A DNA stretch of 64,000 nt from Carettochelys insculpta (Eukaryota; Chordata; Testudines; Carettochelyidae): positions 252,138,501 to 252,202,500 of the forward strand of contig NC_134137.1 of the NCBI RefSeq assembly GCF_033958435.1, read 5' to 3'. Of this stretch, positions 47,515-57,428 are shown in pieces. The translations under genes and the position numbers were made by a program. Each line of letters begins with the position of its first letter. Within the stretch, counting starts at the first letter, position 1. The notes under the pieces are model-generated. The model did not search any database. It was not told the DNA's origin and saw only the letters and a program-made list of their open reading frames with translations.

Positions 47515-49595
47515 TGTTGGCGATCCCACGTTGGGACTATCAGGATTATCCGGGCCCTTTCCCTCCTGGCTTTCTGCAAGACTTTGTGGATCAGCACTGT
47601 GGGAGGAAACGCATAAAGCAGGGGGCCCCCCCACGGGATCGCGAACGCGTCCCCCAGGGACCCCCATCCCAGTCCTGCCCTGGAGCAGAATCGTGGGTAC
47701 TGCTTGTTGTGCTGAGTGGCAAACAGATCTATTTGGGGAAAACCCCATGCGTGGAAAATCGACTGTAGCAGATCGGGATGGATCTGCCACTCGTGTGTGA
47801 GCGCAAAACGCCTGCTCAGCTGGTCTGCCTTCACGTTGTGCGCACCCGGCAAGTATGAGGCTTTCAAGATTATATTGTGGGCGATGCACCAGTTCCATAA
47901 GCGGATTGCTTCCGCGCATAAGGCACGGGATCGAGCTCCTCCTTGCCTGTTTATATAAAACAAGGTGGAGGTATTGTCTGTACTGATCCCGACGACTTTG
48001 CCTTGTATGTGGTCTCGAAAGTGTTTGCAGGTGTTGAACACTGCTCTGAGCTCCAGTACATTGATGTGTAGTGACTGTTCCGTGGGTGACCACAGTCCTT
48101 GAGTCACCTCTTCGCCCATGTGCGCTCCCCACCCTATGAGGGAGGCATCTGTAGTGAGAAAAACTGATATTTGCGGCTGGTGGAAGGGTACCCCTGTTAG
48201 CAAGTTCCTGGGGTTTACCCACCATTGCAGGGATTTGCGCACCCCGGCTGTGGGCGACACCACCCTGTGAACGGTGTGTACTGCCAGTTTGTATACACTC
48301 GCCAGCCAGTGCTGCATGCTGCGCATGTGTAACCTGGCGTTCTGCACTACAAACGTCGCCGCTGCCATGTGGCCCAGCAGCTGCAAGCACATCAAGACCG
48401 GCACCGTAGGGCTGAAGGTGATGACTTGCACGAGGGAACCGATGGCCCGAAAGCGAGCCTCTGGTAGGTATACTCTCGCTGTAACCGAGTTTATGCGAGC
48501 CCCTATGAACTCTATGTCCTGTGTGGGGTCTATTTTTGATTTTGCCAGATTGATAACCAGGCCAAGTGAGGAGAACGTGTTTGCTGTGACGCGTATCATG
48601 CGCAGAACCTCCCCTTTCGAGGCCCCTTTGAGCAGGCAGTCGTCCAGATACGGGAAAATAAATACCCCCTGTCTGTGCAGGTAGGCTGACACCACTGCCA
48701 AGGTCTTGGTGAAGACTCTGGGGGCCGAGGAGAGGCCAAACGGTAGGACCTTGTATTGGAAGTGTTCGTTGCCTACCATGAACCGGAGGAATCGCCGGTG
48801 AGCCGGATGGATGGTTATGTGGAAGTACGCGTCTTGTAAATCGAGGGCTGCGAACCAGTCTCCATCGTCCAGTGCTGTAAGGATGGAGGCGATCGTGGTC
48901 ATCCGAAAACGCTGCTTGCGCAGGTACCTGTTGAGGCCGCAAAGGTCTAAGATGGGCCTCCAGCCTCCTGTCTTTTTCTCCGTGAGGAAATACCGGGAGT
49001 AGAACCCTTTTCCTTGCAGTTGCTCCGGCACCCTTTCCACCGCCCCTATGAGCACGAGATGGGCCACCTCCTGCCTGAGCCTGGCTACATGGGAGGCCTC
49101 CTGCAGGTGGGGCTTGGGTGGAGGTCGCGACGGTGGGAGCGACTGGAAGGGGATGGCGTACCCCGTGGCTATGATCTCCAGCACCCATTTGTCTGTGGTG
49201 ATCCTTTGCCACTGGTCGTAGAATGGTCGGAGGCAATGGTGGAATAGCCGCTTCGGATGACCTTGTGTGATGGTAGTGATGGCGCAGCCCTGGATCTGTA
49301 TGTCAAACTTGTGGCCTTTGGCCCCGCCCCGAGGACGCATGGCTCTGTTGTGAGCGTCGCCTGGGAGGTCTGTACTGCTGGTGCTGTTGATGTCGCCCTT
49401 GCTCGTAACCCCTGTGATACTGGGGGCGCTGTTGCTGGTACTGGTACCGCCTTTGCTGAGGATAGTACCTTTTCTTTGTGTATGGAGGGGTGTAAATCCC
49501 CAGGGTCCTGAGTGTGGCTCTTGAATCTTTACTGGAATGAAGGACCAAGTCAGTTGATTCAGCAAACAGCTTCTGCGAGTCGAAGGGAAGGTCAA
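47361..49595 (-). CDS. DIRS-1 reverse transcriptase / RNase H polyprotein
   Basis: 744 residues. The reverse transcriptase occupies about residues 170-370, with GGWRPILDL, WFAALDLQDAYFHI, VLPFGLSSAPRVFTK and the catalytic YLDD at 316-319. RNase H has D483 (TTDAS), E515 (LELRA), D540 (STDNTS) and D591 (VKADQLSR). The C-terminal part (IDLFATQHN, SLGDAFAIPW, YAFPPTVLI) is the region where DIRS elements carry a methyltransferase-like domain; I see no firm MTase motif. The first about 97 residues overlap gag in another frame, so the true start may lie further in. It makes cDNA from the element RNA. Confidence 0.93.
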   Translation of the reverse strand: MTFPSTRRSCLLNQLTWSFIPVKIQEPHSGPWGFTPLHTQRKGTILSKGGTSTSNSAPSITGVTSKGDINSTSSTDLPGDAHNRAMRPRGGAKGHKFDIQIQGCAITTITQGHPKRLFHHCLRPFYDQWQRITTDKWVLEIIATGYAIPFQSLPPSRPPPKPHLQEASHVARLRQEVAHLVLIGAVERVPEQLQGKGFYSRYFLTEKKTGGWRPILDLCGLNRYLRKQRFRMTTIASILTALDDGDWFAALDLQDAYFHITIHPAHRRFLRFMVGNEHFQYKVLPFGLSSAPRVFTKTLAVVSAYLHRQGVFIFPYLDDCLLKGASKGEVLRMIRVTANTFSSLGLVINLAKSKIDPTQDIEFIGARINSVTARVYLPEARFRAIGSLVQVITFSPTVPVLMCLQLLGHMAAATFVVQNARLHMRSMQHWLASVYKLAVHTVHRVVSPTAGVRKSLQWWVNPRNLLTGVPFHQPQISVFLTTDASLIGWGAHMGEEVTQGLWSPTEQSLHINVLELRAVFNTCKHFRDHIQGKVVGISTDNTSTLFYINRQGGARSRALCAEAIRLWNWCIAHNIILKASYLPGAHNVKADQLSRRFALTHEWQIHPDLLQSIFHAWGFPQIDLFATQHNKQYPRFCSRAGLGWGSLGDAFAIPWGGPLLYAFPPTVLIHKVLQKARRERARIILIVPTWDRQQWFPLLLRMSDRPPMPLPVARDLLTQAQGSIVHPHPQSLRLQAWLIHGSAP

Positions 49596-51519
49596 CTATC
49601 TTCGCCTGCAGATCCCTCGGTATACCCGAGGTCCGGAGCCAGGACTCCCTTCGCATCACCACTGCGGTTGCTGTGGAACGTGCTGCTGTGTCCGCAACGT
49701 CCAAAGCAATCTGAACTCCCGTCCTCGCAGCCGCGTAGCCTTCTTGCACTATGGCCTTGAGGACCGGCTTTTTGTCCTCTGGAAGCGAGTCCATGAGGGA
49801 GGTTAACCTGGAATAGTTGTCAAAATTATGGTTCGCTAAGTGCGCTGCGTAATTTGCCATTCGCAACGTTAAAGTGGAGGAGGAGTAGACCTTTCTGCCG
49901 AACAGCTCTGGCTTCTTGGCATCTTTGTCTGTTCCCCCTGTTTTAAATTGAGATGTCTTTGATCTTTGTTGCGAGGACTCCACCACCAAGGAGTTTGGCT
50001 GTGGGTGGCTAAACAGGAACTCCATGCCCTTCGCCGGCACGAAGTATTTCTTATCCGCTCTCTTTTGGACAGGCGGAATAGTTGCAGGGGTCTGCCATAT
50101 CGTAGTGGCGGGCTCTAAGATCGCTTCATCAAGCGGTATTGCTACTGTGGAGGAGGCCGGAGGTCTCAAATTTTTGAGGAGCTTATGGTGTTTCTCTTGC
50201 ACCTCTGCTGTCTGGATGCCTTGCGTGAAGGCCACCCTCTTAAACAGCTCCTGAAACTGTTTGAGATCGTCCGTAGGATGGACGTCCCCCAGGGCCGTAG
50301 CCTCGTCCGGGGAGGAGAGCGAGGAACCGCTGGGGTACGTCTCTCTGGACCCTTCCGGTTCCTGCTGGTGATGGTACACCCTCTCGCTGGAGGTTTGCGA
50401 GGGAAAATCTCGGGGTTCCATGACCAGTCCCCCCTGAGATGCTTGAGTCTCTGTCCCCGGTCGCAATTGCCCTCGGGGGTACGAGATAGTCTGTGGGGAT
50501 CTTTCCCTAGTAGATTGCCGATGGTGTCTATGCCCCGCGTGGTAGGGGCCACCATGGCAGTATAGGCACTGTTCTTGGGAAGGTGACCTAGACCACTCCC
50601 TTGGTGCGTACCCTCTGCGTCTGGGGGAGGGAGATCGTCGAGACACTGGAGAGAGCGATTTCGCATAATAGTCCAGCGGTTCAAACCCCAGGAAGGGTGA
50701 AGGTGGTGCCAGCCATGGTGAGGCTGGTTGTAAAAATGGAGAAGGGGGCTCCGGGTAGGCTAGGGGGGACCCCTGCCTTCTGGTTGGAGTCTGCAACATG
50801 AGGGGAGGGCTGTGAGAAAGCAGCTCCACAGCCCTGTCCGGAGAGGGGCTGCAATGCCTCCTCTTGTGTGCAGCCTTCCCCCTCCCTGGAGGAGGTAACT
50901 CCGGCCCCGTCAGCACCGTGCTAGGCACACTCGAAGGCGGTGCCGCACGTGCGGTGTCCTTCTGCGCCTGCAGGCTACGTGCCTGCGCGCTCTGCACCGC
51001 CGGTTCCCTGGGGGTCGGTGCCGCTGCCTGTGGTGCCGCTGGTACCGGCGCTTGTTTAGCCGCCGCGCTGCCTGCGGTGCGGGGAGGCTGGCTGCTTATC
51101 GGAGGCTGAGCCGCTTCCACGTGGCTCTCCGTGCCGCCGTCGATCAGCTGTTGCTGCGGCTGGGGGCTGCTTGCTCCTCCCGTCCTGCTCACTGTTGCTG
51201 CCGGCAGGGATCGGGCTGGAGAGACTTTCCTCCGTTTTTGCGCTGATGGAGTGAGGGAGGCAGCTTTTCTTTTAAGGGCCCCGGAGGGTCCCTCCTGCTG
51301 CGGCCGCTCCGGCACGTCTGGCTGGAGGGCCTTATCAAGAAGCAGCATTTTAATCCGCATCTCCCTGTCTCTCCGTACTCTGGTCGTTAATTTAGCACAG
51401 AAGGCGCATTTCTGTGCCCCATGGGACTCCCCCAGGCACCTTATGCATAGACTGTGCCCATCGGACGCTGGCATCGCCTCTCGGCAGGACTCACATTTTT
51501 TAAAGCCTGAAGAGGACAT
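49303..51519 (-). CDS. DIRS-1 gag-like protein
   Basis: 738 residues, probable structural/nucleic-acid-binding protein. The N-terminus has a Cys/His cluster: C9-C12, H22, C25-C28, H33, C38-C41. Then come a basic stretch (RRDREMRIKMLLLDKAL), a long Pro/Ser/Ala/Arg-rich disordered region (residues about 80-370), a conserved core (RMANYAAHLANHNFDNYSRL, KPVLKAIVQEGYAAARTGVQ) and a Gln/Arg/Tyr-rich tail (residues about 660-738). The start is the first Met of the frame, about 310 nt inside the terminal repeat. Its 3' end overlaps the RT ORF by 293 nt. No disruption seen. Confidence 0.88.
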   Translation of the reverse strand: MSSSGFKKCESCREAMPASDGHSLCIRCLGESHGAQKCAFCAKLTTRVRRDREMRIKMLLLDKALQPDVPERPQQEGPSGALKRKAASLTPSAQKRRKVSPARSLPAATVSRTGGASSPQPQQQLIDGGTESHVEAAQPPISSQPPRTAGSAAAKQAPVPAAPQAAAPTPREPAVQSAQARSLQAQKDTARAAPPSSVPSTVLTGPELPPPGRGKAAHKRRHCSPSPDRAVELLSHSPPLMLQTPTRRQGSPLAYPEPPSPFLQPASPWLAPPSPFLGFEPLDYYAKSLSPVSRRSPSPRRRGYAPREWSRSPSQEQCLYCHGGPYHAGHRHHRQSTRERSPQTISYPRGQLRPGTETQASQGGLVMEPRDFPSQTSSERVYHHQQEPEGSRETYPSGSSLSSPDEATALGDVHPTDDLKQFQELFKRVAFTQGIQTAEVQEKHHKLLKNLRPPASSTVAIPLDEAILEPATTIWQTPATIPPVQKRADKKYFVPAKGMEFLFSHPQPNSLVVESSQQRSKTSQFKTGGTDKDAKKPELFGRKVYSSSTLTLRMANYAAHLANHNFDNYSRLTSLMDSLPEDKKPVLKAIVQEGYAAARTGVQIALDVADTAARSTATAVVMRRESWLRTSGIPRDLQAKIVDLPFDSQKLFAESTDLVLHSSKDSRATLRTLGIYTPPYTKKRYYPQQRRYQYQQQRPQYHRGYEQGRHQQHQQYRPPRRRSQQSHASSGRGQRPQV

Positions 51520-51681
51520 TGTTGGTGAGTCTTTGAGTTTTTAAGCAGGTACTTAGCACCTTCTTTGTGCCGTTTTCCCTGTCCGATGGCCTGCCTCAGC
51601 AGGAGGGCTGAGGGCCCTAGCTCCTGGCCTCCGGCGCTTGTTACTGGGACTGGACTGAAGCTGTCCCGCTCGTAGTTTGTT

Positions 51682-51699
51682 GTTTTTTTTTTTTTTTTT
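51682..51699. repeat. Poly(T) tract in DIRS-1 5' leader
   Basis: About 18 Ts between the gag start and the terminal repeat; on the element's own strand this is a poly(A) run. Confidence 0.9.
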
Positions 51700-51830
51700 G
51701 CAAAATAACAACCGGCTAACTTGTAGTAGCCTAAGTACCTGAAAAAACTTCAAAGAAAAACAGATAAAGTCGTTGAATACGCTATTTGGCCTTAGCCTAG
51801 TCGGATTCCGTCTGCAGCCGACGGCGGTTA

Positions 51831-52000
51831 AGAGGAACTGGCGGGGACCGGATCGTGCACATGGCCAGGAGCACGCAAGGGAGCGGCGCACGCCGGCGCA
51901 TGCGCGGTCCTGCAGAAACTGCTTGGAAGATCTGATCTGCGGCGCCGGGCAAGGCCGTCACCTATTGTGGAGCACCCACGGGGACACTTGAAGAAGAAAG
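51831..52000. repeat. DIRS-1 inverted terminal repeat (element 5' end)
   Basis: Reads AGAGGAACTGGCGGGGACCG to GGGGACACTTGAAGAAGAAAG, the inverse of 45925-46123 with a few substitutions. The TTCTTC end matches the right part of the internal complementary region. Confidence 0.92.
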
Positions 52001-52261
52001 CATTTTTTTTCCCTTGTATGGATACATGGTAGAATATCAAGAAACTTTGTGCTAACACATTTGGAAGTCTACTGTACAGCAGGCAAGGATATACTGTAGC
52101 GTGTGCTATACTGGTCACGTTAAGAGCTAGGCTCCCATGCAGCCTGTTTAGCACATGTTTAAGTATACCTTTCCTTGTCTTCACTGGACTGTGAAATGTG
52201 TCAGGTATTTTCTAACAAAAACTTATATTGTGCACTGTAACAGTATGGTTAAAGCAGTAGC

Positions 52262-52498
52262 GACAGCCTGTACCTGGTTAGGTTGGACATTAGGAAAAGC
52301 TTCCTGTTAGGGTGGTTAAGTGTTGGACTAAATTGCCTAGGCATATTATGAAATCTCCATCATTGGAGATTTTTAAGAGCAGGTTAGACAAACATCTATT
52401 GGGGATGGCTAGATAATGTTTAGCCCTCTCATCAGTGCAGGGGACTGGACTGGACAACCTCTTGAGGTCCCTTCCAATCAAATGATTCTATAATTGTG
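52262..52498 (+). mobile_element. CR1 3' end, ATTCTATG-tail type
   Basis: GGTTGGACATTAGGAAAAGC and AGGGTGGTTAAG begin the ORF2 C-terminus. GGACTGGACTGGACAACCTC, GAGGTCCCTTCCAATC and ATGATTCTATAATTG form the tail. Non-coding remnant. Confidence 0.9.
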
Positions 52499-53720
52499 CA
52501 GATTCATCTTAGGAGGAGCCCTGTAAGGTCTCACCTGGAGAAATGCTGGATCTGGCCCCTATAGAAGAGGATTTTGAAAATGCAAATCTTTTGAATACAT
52601 GTCAAAAATATGTAATATTTTGATCTTATTAAATTAATCACCACCACCCCATCACAAATAAAGCTACTTGGAGCTTACCTTCAAACAGCTAAGAAGGTCA
52701 AGCATTCACACAGTTTTCATTTTCCACACAACAGAATATGGAGATGCAGCTTCACAGGAGATTATTTTTAAACATTTCATACATATGTCCTAAACAGACA
52801 TTCCAGCTACTTCAAAAGAATCCACTTATCTTAAAAAACAACTTTCTACAGACAATTCCTCTCAAGTTCCCAGGATAAACTATGTTCCAGGCCAGATCAA
52901 TGGTCTACTCAAAAGGTTCTGATTGGAGGATTAGTACCAGGGGCAACACTTCATTGGCTTCAGTGGGACAGCTTCAGTGTGGGACCAAAACATAAGAAAT
53001 GATTTTGATCTAACTCCCTCCTGATAATTTTACTGCTCTCTGCTTAGAAAGGTGGCAACTATGCTGTACGCAAAATGAAAATTTCAATGTGGTCTGTGTA
53101 TTTTCATTTAATTCTACCTCAATGCTACAGCTTATTCTTCAAACTAAATAAAAAAGAGAAAGAGAGAGATGGGAAAAAATTCAGATGTCATTTTTTCGGC
53201 TGTAGTCCATATAACTTTTTGATGGAATAAACTACAGAAAGATTAAAAACATTTAGGCAGATATTGTTCGCCCGTCTGCTGTTTGGTATCAAATAAATCT
53301 ACAGCTGAGCCACTAAAGCTATTAGTTATTCTAAGTTCCTTGTGTCTTGTGTCCTTCCTAAATGTCTGAGCAACTTCTTCAAAGGATCCCATATAAGAAA
53401 ATTCCCTTGACAGGAAATAACTTAAGTAGCAGACAAGGGCCATTGGAAGATCATCTGTTTATGTCATATCCCTTATAACTATATCAAAAGGTAATGCCTT
53501 GACAGATAGCTACATTAAATAAGACACTAATTGCTTTACTATGACACTTCAAAATATTTCACATCTGTTTATATTCCGTATATTTCAAATATGCCTATCA
53601 CAGATTTTTGAGCACAAGTCTCCTAAGTTAGCTCCACATCATCAACTTATTGAAAACTTCTCCGTTAGACTAGAAAGAAACAGTTTTGTAAAGGACCAAA
53701 TCTCAGGGTCGATTTACATT
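52499..53720. other. No gene seen
   Basis: AT-rich, no recognised feature. Confidence 0.45.
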
Positions 53721-53731
53721 AGAAAATGGTA
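53721..53731 (+). repeat. 11-bp target duplication of PLE-6, left
   Basis: AGAAAATGGTA, repeated exactly at 56290-56300 on the other side of the Penelope palindrome and the DIRS copy inside it. Confidence 0.85.
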
Positions 53732-53863
53732 TCAGAGAGGTAGCCACGTTAGTCTGTATCTTCAAAAACAACAAGAAGTCCTGTGGCATCTTATAGACTA
53801 ACAGATATTTTGGAGCATAAGCTTTCGTGGGCAAAGACGCGCTTTGTCAGATGCATGAGGGAC

Positions 53864-56211
53864 GAAAGAAAGGTTACTCACCGTAGTAACGGTGGTTCTT
53901 CGAGATGTGTCCCCGTGGGTGCTCCACATTAGGTGTCGGGCTCGCCCGGCGCCGCAGATCGGATCTTCCAAGCAGTTTCTGCCGGACCGCGCATGCGCCG
54001 GTGCGCGCCGCTCCCCCGCGCGCTCCCGGCCATGTGCGCGATCCGGTCCCCGCCAGTTCCTTGACCAACCGCCTCGGATGCTCCTGCAAAACACTAAACA
54101 GAGATCCGGAGCGGGGAGGATGGGCGGGTAGTGGAGCACCCACGGGGACACATCTCGAAGAACCACCGTTACTACGGTGAGTAACCTTTCTTTCTTCTTC
54201 GAGTGTCCCCGTGGGTGCTCCACATTAGGTGACTACCCAGCAGTAACCCAAGATAGGAGGTGGGTAATCGGATTATGTGCAGCTTGTCCCCGAGAGGACC
54301 GCTGCCAAGAGACGGGTATCCTCTTGGAATACCCTGTGAAGGGCGTAATGTTTGGCGAAGGTGTCACAGGATGACCAGGTCGCCACTCTGCAAATGTCTT
54401 TTAGCGCAACGCCCTTGAAAAAAGACTGTTGATGCTGCCACCGCCCTAGTGGAATGAGCCCTGGGCGTGGCCAGTAAAGGAGTCTTTTTGAGTTTGTAGC
54501 ACATTTTTATGCAAGATACGATGTGCTTAGAGATTCTCTGCGAAGAGAGACATTCTCCTTTTGATTTGGGAGCGATAGAGACTAGGAGCCTATCCGTTCT
54601 CCGGAAGGACTTGGTCCTGTCCATATAGAAAGCTAGCGCCTGCTCACGTCCAGGAGGTGTAGGCGCACCTCTTTGTTAGAGTTATGAGGCTTTGGATAAC
54701 AAGGGTAAACAATAGGTTAGTTAGTATGAAACTCAGAAAGAAACTTTAGGAACAAAGGCTGGATGCAGCCGTATGGTTACCGCCTCCTTGGAAAAACAGC
54801 GCAGGGCGGCGTTGCCAAAACTGCCTCAAGCTCGCTCACCCTGCGAGCCGACGTGATTGCGAGAAGAAAGGTCGTCTTCATTATAAGGAGGCGGAGGGAA
54901 ACCGTGGCCAAAGGCTCAAACGGTGGTCCCCTTTTCGCATTAAGCACCAGGTCCGAGTTCCACAGAGGTGGAAGCGGTTTCTGAGGGGGGTATAGGCTTA
55001 CCAGCCCTTTGAAGAACCTGGTAACCATGGGATGGGCGAACACCGTGTGCCCTTCCTCTTCGTGTCTGAACACCAAAATGGCGGCCAGGTGGACCTGAAA
55101 CGAGGATAGCGAGAGTCCTCCTCTCTTGAGGTCCAGTAAATACTCTAATATCACAGCCATAGGCACCGAAAGGGGGCTAGCTGTTTGGTAGAACACCATG
55201 TCGTAAAGCGAGTCCATTTCTGCTTGAAGGTCTTCCTGGTGGAAGTCCTCCTGCTACTTTCTAGGACTTGCTGCACTTCCTCCGTACATGTGCTCTCTAG
55301 GGAGCTAAGCCATGGATTAACCACGTTTGTAGTCGCAGGCTTTGGGGGTGCGGATGCACTATGGACCCCTGGGCTTGCGTGAGCAGATCCCGCGCCACCG
55401 GAGGGGACCTCAGTGGCCGGTCCGACATGCGCAGGAATAGGGGGAACCATTGCTGTCGATCCCACGTTGGGACTATCGGGATCATTCAGGTTCCTTCCCT
55501 CCTGGCTTTCTGCAACACTTTGTGGATGAGCACTGTGGGAGGGAAAGCGTAAAGCAGGGGGCCCCTCCATGAGATCGCGAAGGCATCCCTCAGGGACCCC
55601 CGTCCCAGTCCTGCCCTGGAGCAGAATTGTGGGCACTTCTTGTTGTGCTGAGTAGCAAACAGGGTCTATCTGGGGAAAAACCCCATGCGTGGAAAAATCG
55701 GTTGCAGCAGATCGGGACGGATCTGCCACTCGTGCGTGAGTGCGAAACGCCTGCTCAGCTGGTCTGCCTTCACATTGCGAGCGCCTGGTAAGTACGAGGC
55801 TTTCAAGGTTACATTGTTGGCGATGCAGCAGTTCCACAACCGGACTGCTTCTACACATAAGGCACGGGACCGAGCTCCTCCTTGCCGATTTATATAAAAC
55901 ATGGTGGAGGTATCGTCTGTACTGATCCCGACTACCTTGCCTTTCAGTTGGTCTCGAAAGTGTCTGCAGGCGTTGAACACTGCTTTGAATACACTACTTG
56001 GCCTTAGCCTAGTTGGATTCCGTCTGCAGCCGACGGCGGTTAAGAGGAACTGGCGGGGACCGGATCGCGCACATGGCCGGGAGCGCGCGGGGGAGCGGCG
56101 CGCACCGGCGCATGCGCGGTCCGGCAGAAACTGCTTGGAAGATCCGATCTGCGGCGCCGGGCGAGCCCGACACCTAATGTGGAGCACCCACGGGGACACT
56201 CGAAGAAGAAG
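53864..56211 (-). mobile_element. DIRS copy with large internal deletion (DIRS-2)
   Basis: Both ends (53864 on the left; terminal repeat about 56040-56211 on the right) and the internal complementary region (54131-54233) are present. The segment between mid RNase H and the 5' leader is gone: at about 55985 GCGTTGAACACTGCT joins TTGAATACACTACTTGGCC, which in DIRS-1 are about 3.7 kb apart. Gag, the RT palm and the N-terminal half of RNase H are lost. It shares CACATTAGGTG with DIRS-3 against CACAATAGGTG in DIRS-1, so it belongs to the same subfamily as DIRS-3. Confidence 0.93.
54364..55985 (-). pseudogene. DIRS-2 RNase H fragment and broken tyrosine recombinase
   Basis: RNase H fragment with GISTDDTSTMFY and VKADQLSRRFAL (55985-55750), then the recombinase with MVPPIPAHVG, SSRRTSTRKTFKQKWTRF, SARRVSEL and HSTR, spread over three frames with breaks near 55170, 54780 and 54430. 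Not functional. Confidence 0.9.
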
Positions 56212-56289
56212 TGGGTCTTTGCCCATGAAAGCTTATGCTTCAAAATATCTGCTAGTCTATAAGGTGCCACAGGACTTTTGTTGTTTATG

Positions 56290-56300
56290 AGAAAATGGTA
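56290..56300 (+). repeat. 11-bp target duplication of PLE-6, right
   Basis: AGAAAATGGTA, the exact partner of 53721-53731. Confidence 0.85.
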
Positions 56301-56754
56301 CTAACTTAAACAGTGTGAAAGTTGATTTATACTGGTGCAAAACCCTTCAATTTCAAAGTGACAAGTTTATTTAGCTTAAGTCAATTCCATTCCATATTCA
56401 CTGGAGCTAAATCCAAACAAGACACTCAAATCGAAATACAGCATCTACACAGGATTTTGTGCCTTATTAAATTAAAACACCTGTGCCACTAGTTAAACCA
56501 GAGCATGTTTATTTTCAGACAATGCCTTACACTTTCAAAGCACTGTGTTTCTACCCACATAGGGTTCACTCAAATATTTCTGGCTGGAAAGCTGAAGTAC
56601 CAAGAACAGTTCTGAATAGAGATATTAATAGGTGCCACATATCAGAGAACTTGTAAGAACCTTGGGACAGAACTCAATCAACAGACAGGGAGAAATACCC
56701 CCTCTGTAATTAGAAATTGAGTCATTTGTAAATATTCTTTCTTTATCCTCCTGC
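56301..56754. other. No gene seen
   Basis: 56310-56480 has MITE-like wording (CAGCATCTACACAGG) without paired ends. Nothing else recognised. Confidence 0.4.
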
Positions 56755-57361
56755 ACAGTCAGATGTGTACGACATCCGCCAGTTTCTGGCCTTCATTTTG
56801 GTCTCATGGTATACTGTTCAGGCTTTTGCCAGCTATGTTCATGGATCTTGCTTCTTTCTCTATTATTTTGCATAATGTTTCTCTAGGTCATCTTCTATTT
56901 CTCTTCCCAGGTGGCATACATATTATCAGTTATGGAAATCATGCTGATGGCATTCTTAACGTATATCCTACATACACACAACATCATCGTCTTATATTTG
57001 ATGTTTAGGTTGGCTTACTCCACTTAGATGTCGCAAGAAACACTTTTCAGCACATTCTGAAGATGTTCCACCACCATTTATGAGCACAGTATCCTACTTG
57101 AGAATGATCTTCTCTGACCAATTTTTGCTCCATAAAGGCTAGGCACAATGACTGTTTTCAAAATTCATATTTTGGTATTGGTGCCATTTAGACTACTTTT
57201 TCAAATCTTTTTTAGTTTCTGCAAGCTGCTTGCTTTTTTTAATATTCATTGTTTGACATCTAGCATGTTGTCCTCATCATTGCACATCTTACTTCCTCGA
57301 CAGGCAAAATGACCTGCTTCTACTAACCTTCTCCAGTTACTTTCATGCTTGCTTATGGGAC

Positions 57362-57428
<67 letters not shown>

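Larger units (their letters stand above)
45925..52000 (-). mobile_element. DIRS retrotransposon, complete copy (DIRS-1)
   Basis: 6,076-bp element on the minus strand with DIRS architecture: gag, then RT/RNase H, then tyrosine recombinase in overlapping frames; inverted terminal repeats (51831-52000 and 45925-46123); and an internal complementary region (46191-46293) in which the complements of the two outer ends are joined. There is no target site duplication, as expected for integration of a circular intermediate by tyrosine recombinase. All three ORFs are open, so this copy may be competent. Left flank GGTAA, right flank CATTTT. Confidence 0.95.
53732..56289. mobile_element. Penelope 3'-tail palindrome interrupted by DIRS (PLE-6)
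   Basis: The left arm (53732-53863) is a minus-strand tail with the full terminus TCAGAGAGGTAGCCACG. The right arm (56212-56289) is a plus-strand tail, GTGGGTCTTTGCCCATGAAAG to ACTTTTGTTGTT, stopping short of the terminus. Exact 11-bp repeats flank the pair. The DIRS copy occupies the turn of the palindrome, close to the hammerhead-like core. Confidence 0.85.

Noticed and set aside
46333..49236. A single 967-codon protein spanning RT and recombinase
   Set aside because: Only the last about 393 codons read as tyrosine recombinase. The upstream part is the RT gene in the wrong phase.
48274..51544. Plus-strand ORFs antisense to the DIRS RT and gag genes
   Set aside because: They are frame shadows of the minus-strand coding sequence, without motifs of their own.
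45925..52000. LTR retrotransposon or retrovirus
   Set aside because: There is no protease or DDE integrase and no direct LTRs. The ends are inverted, an internal complementary region is present, and the integrase is a tyrosine recombinase.
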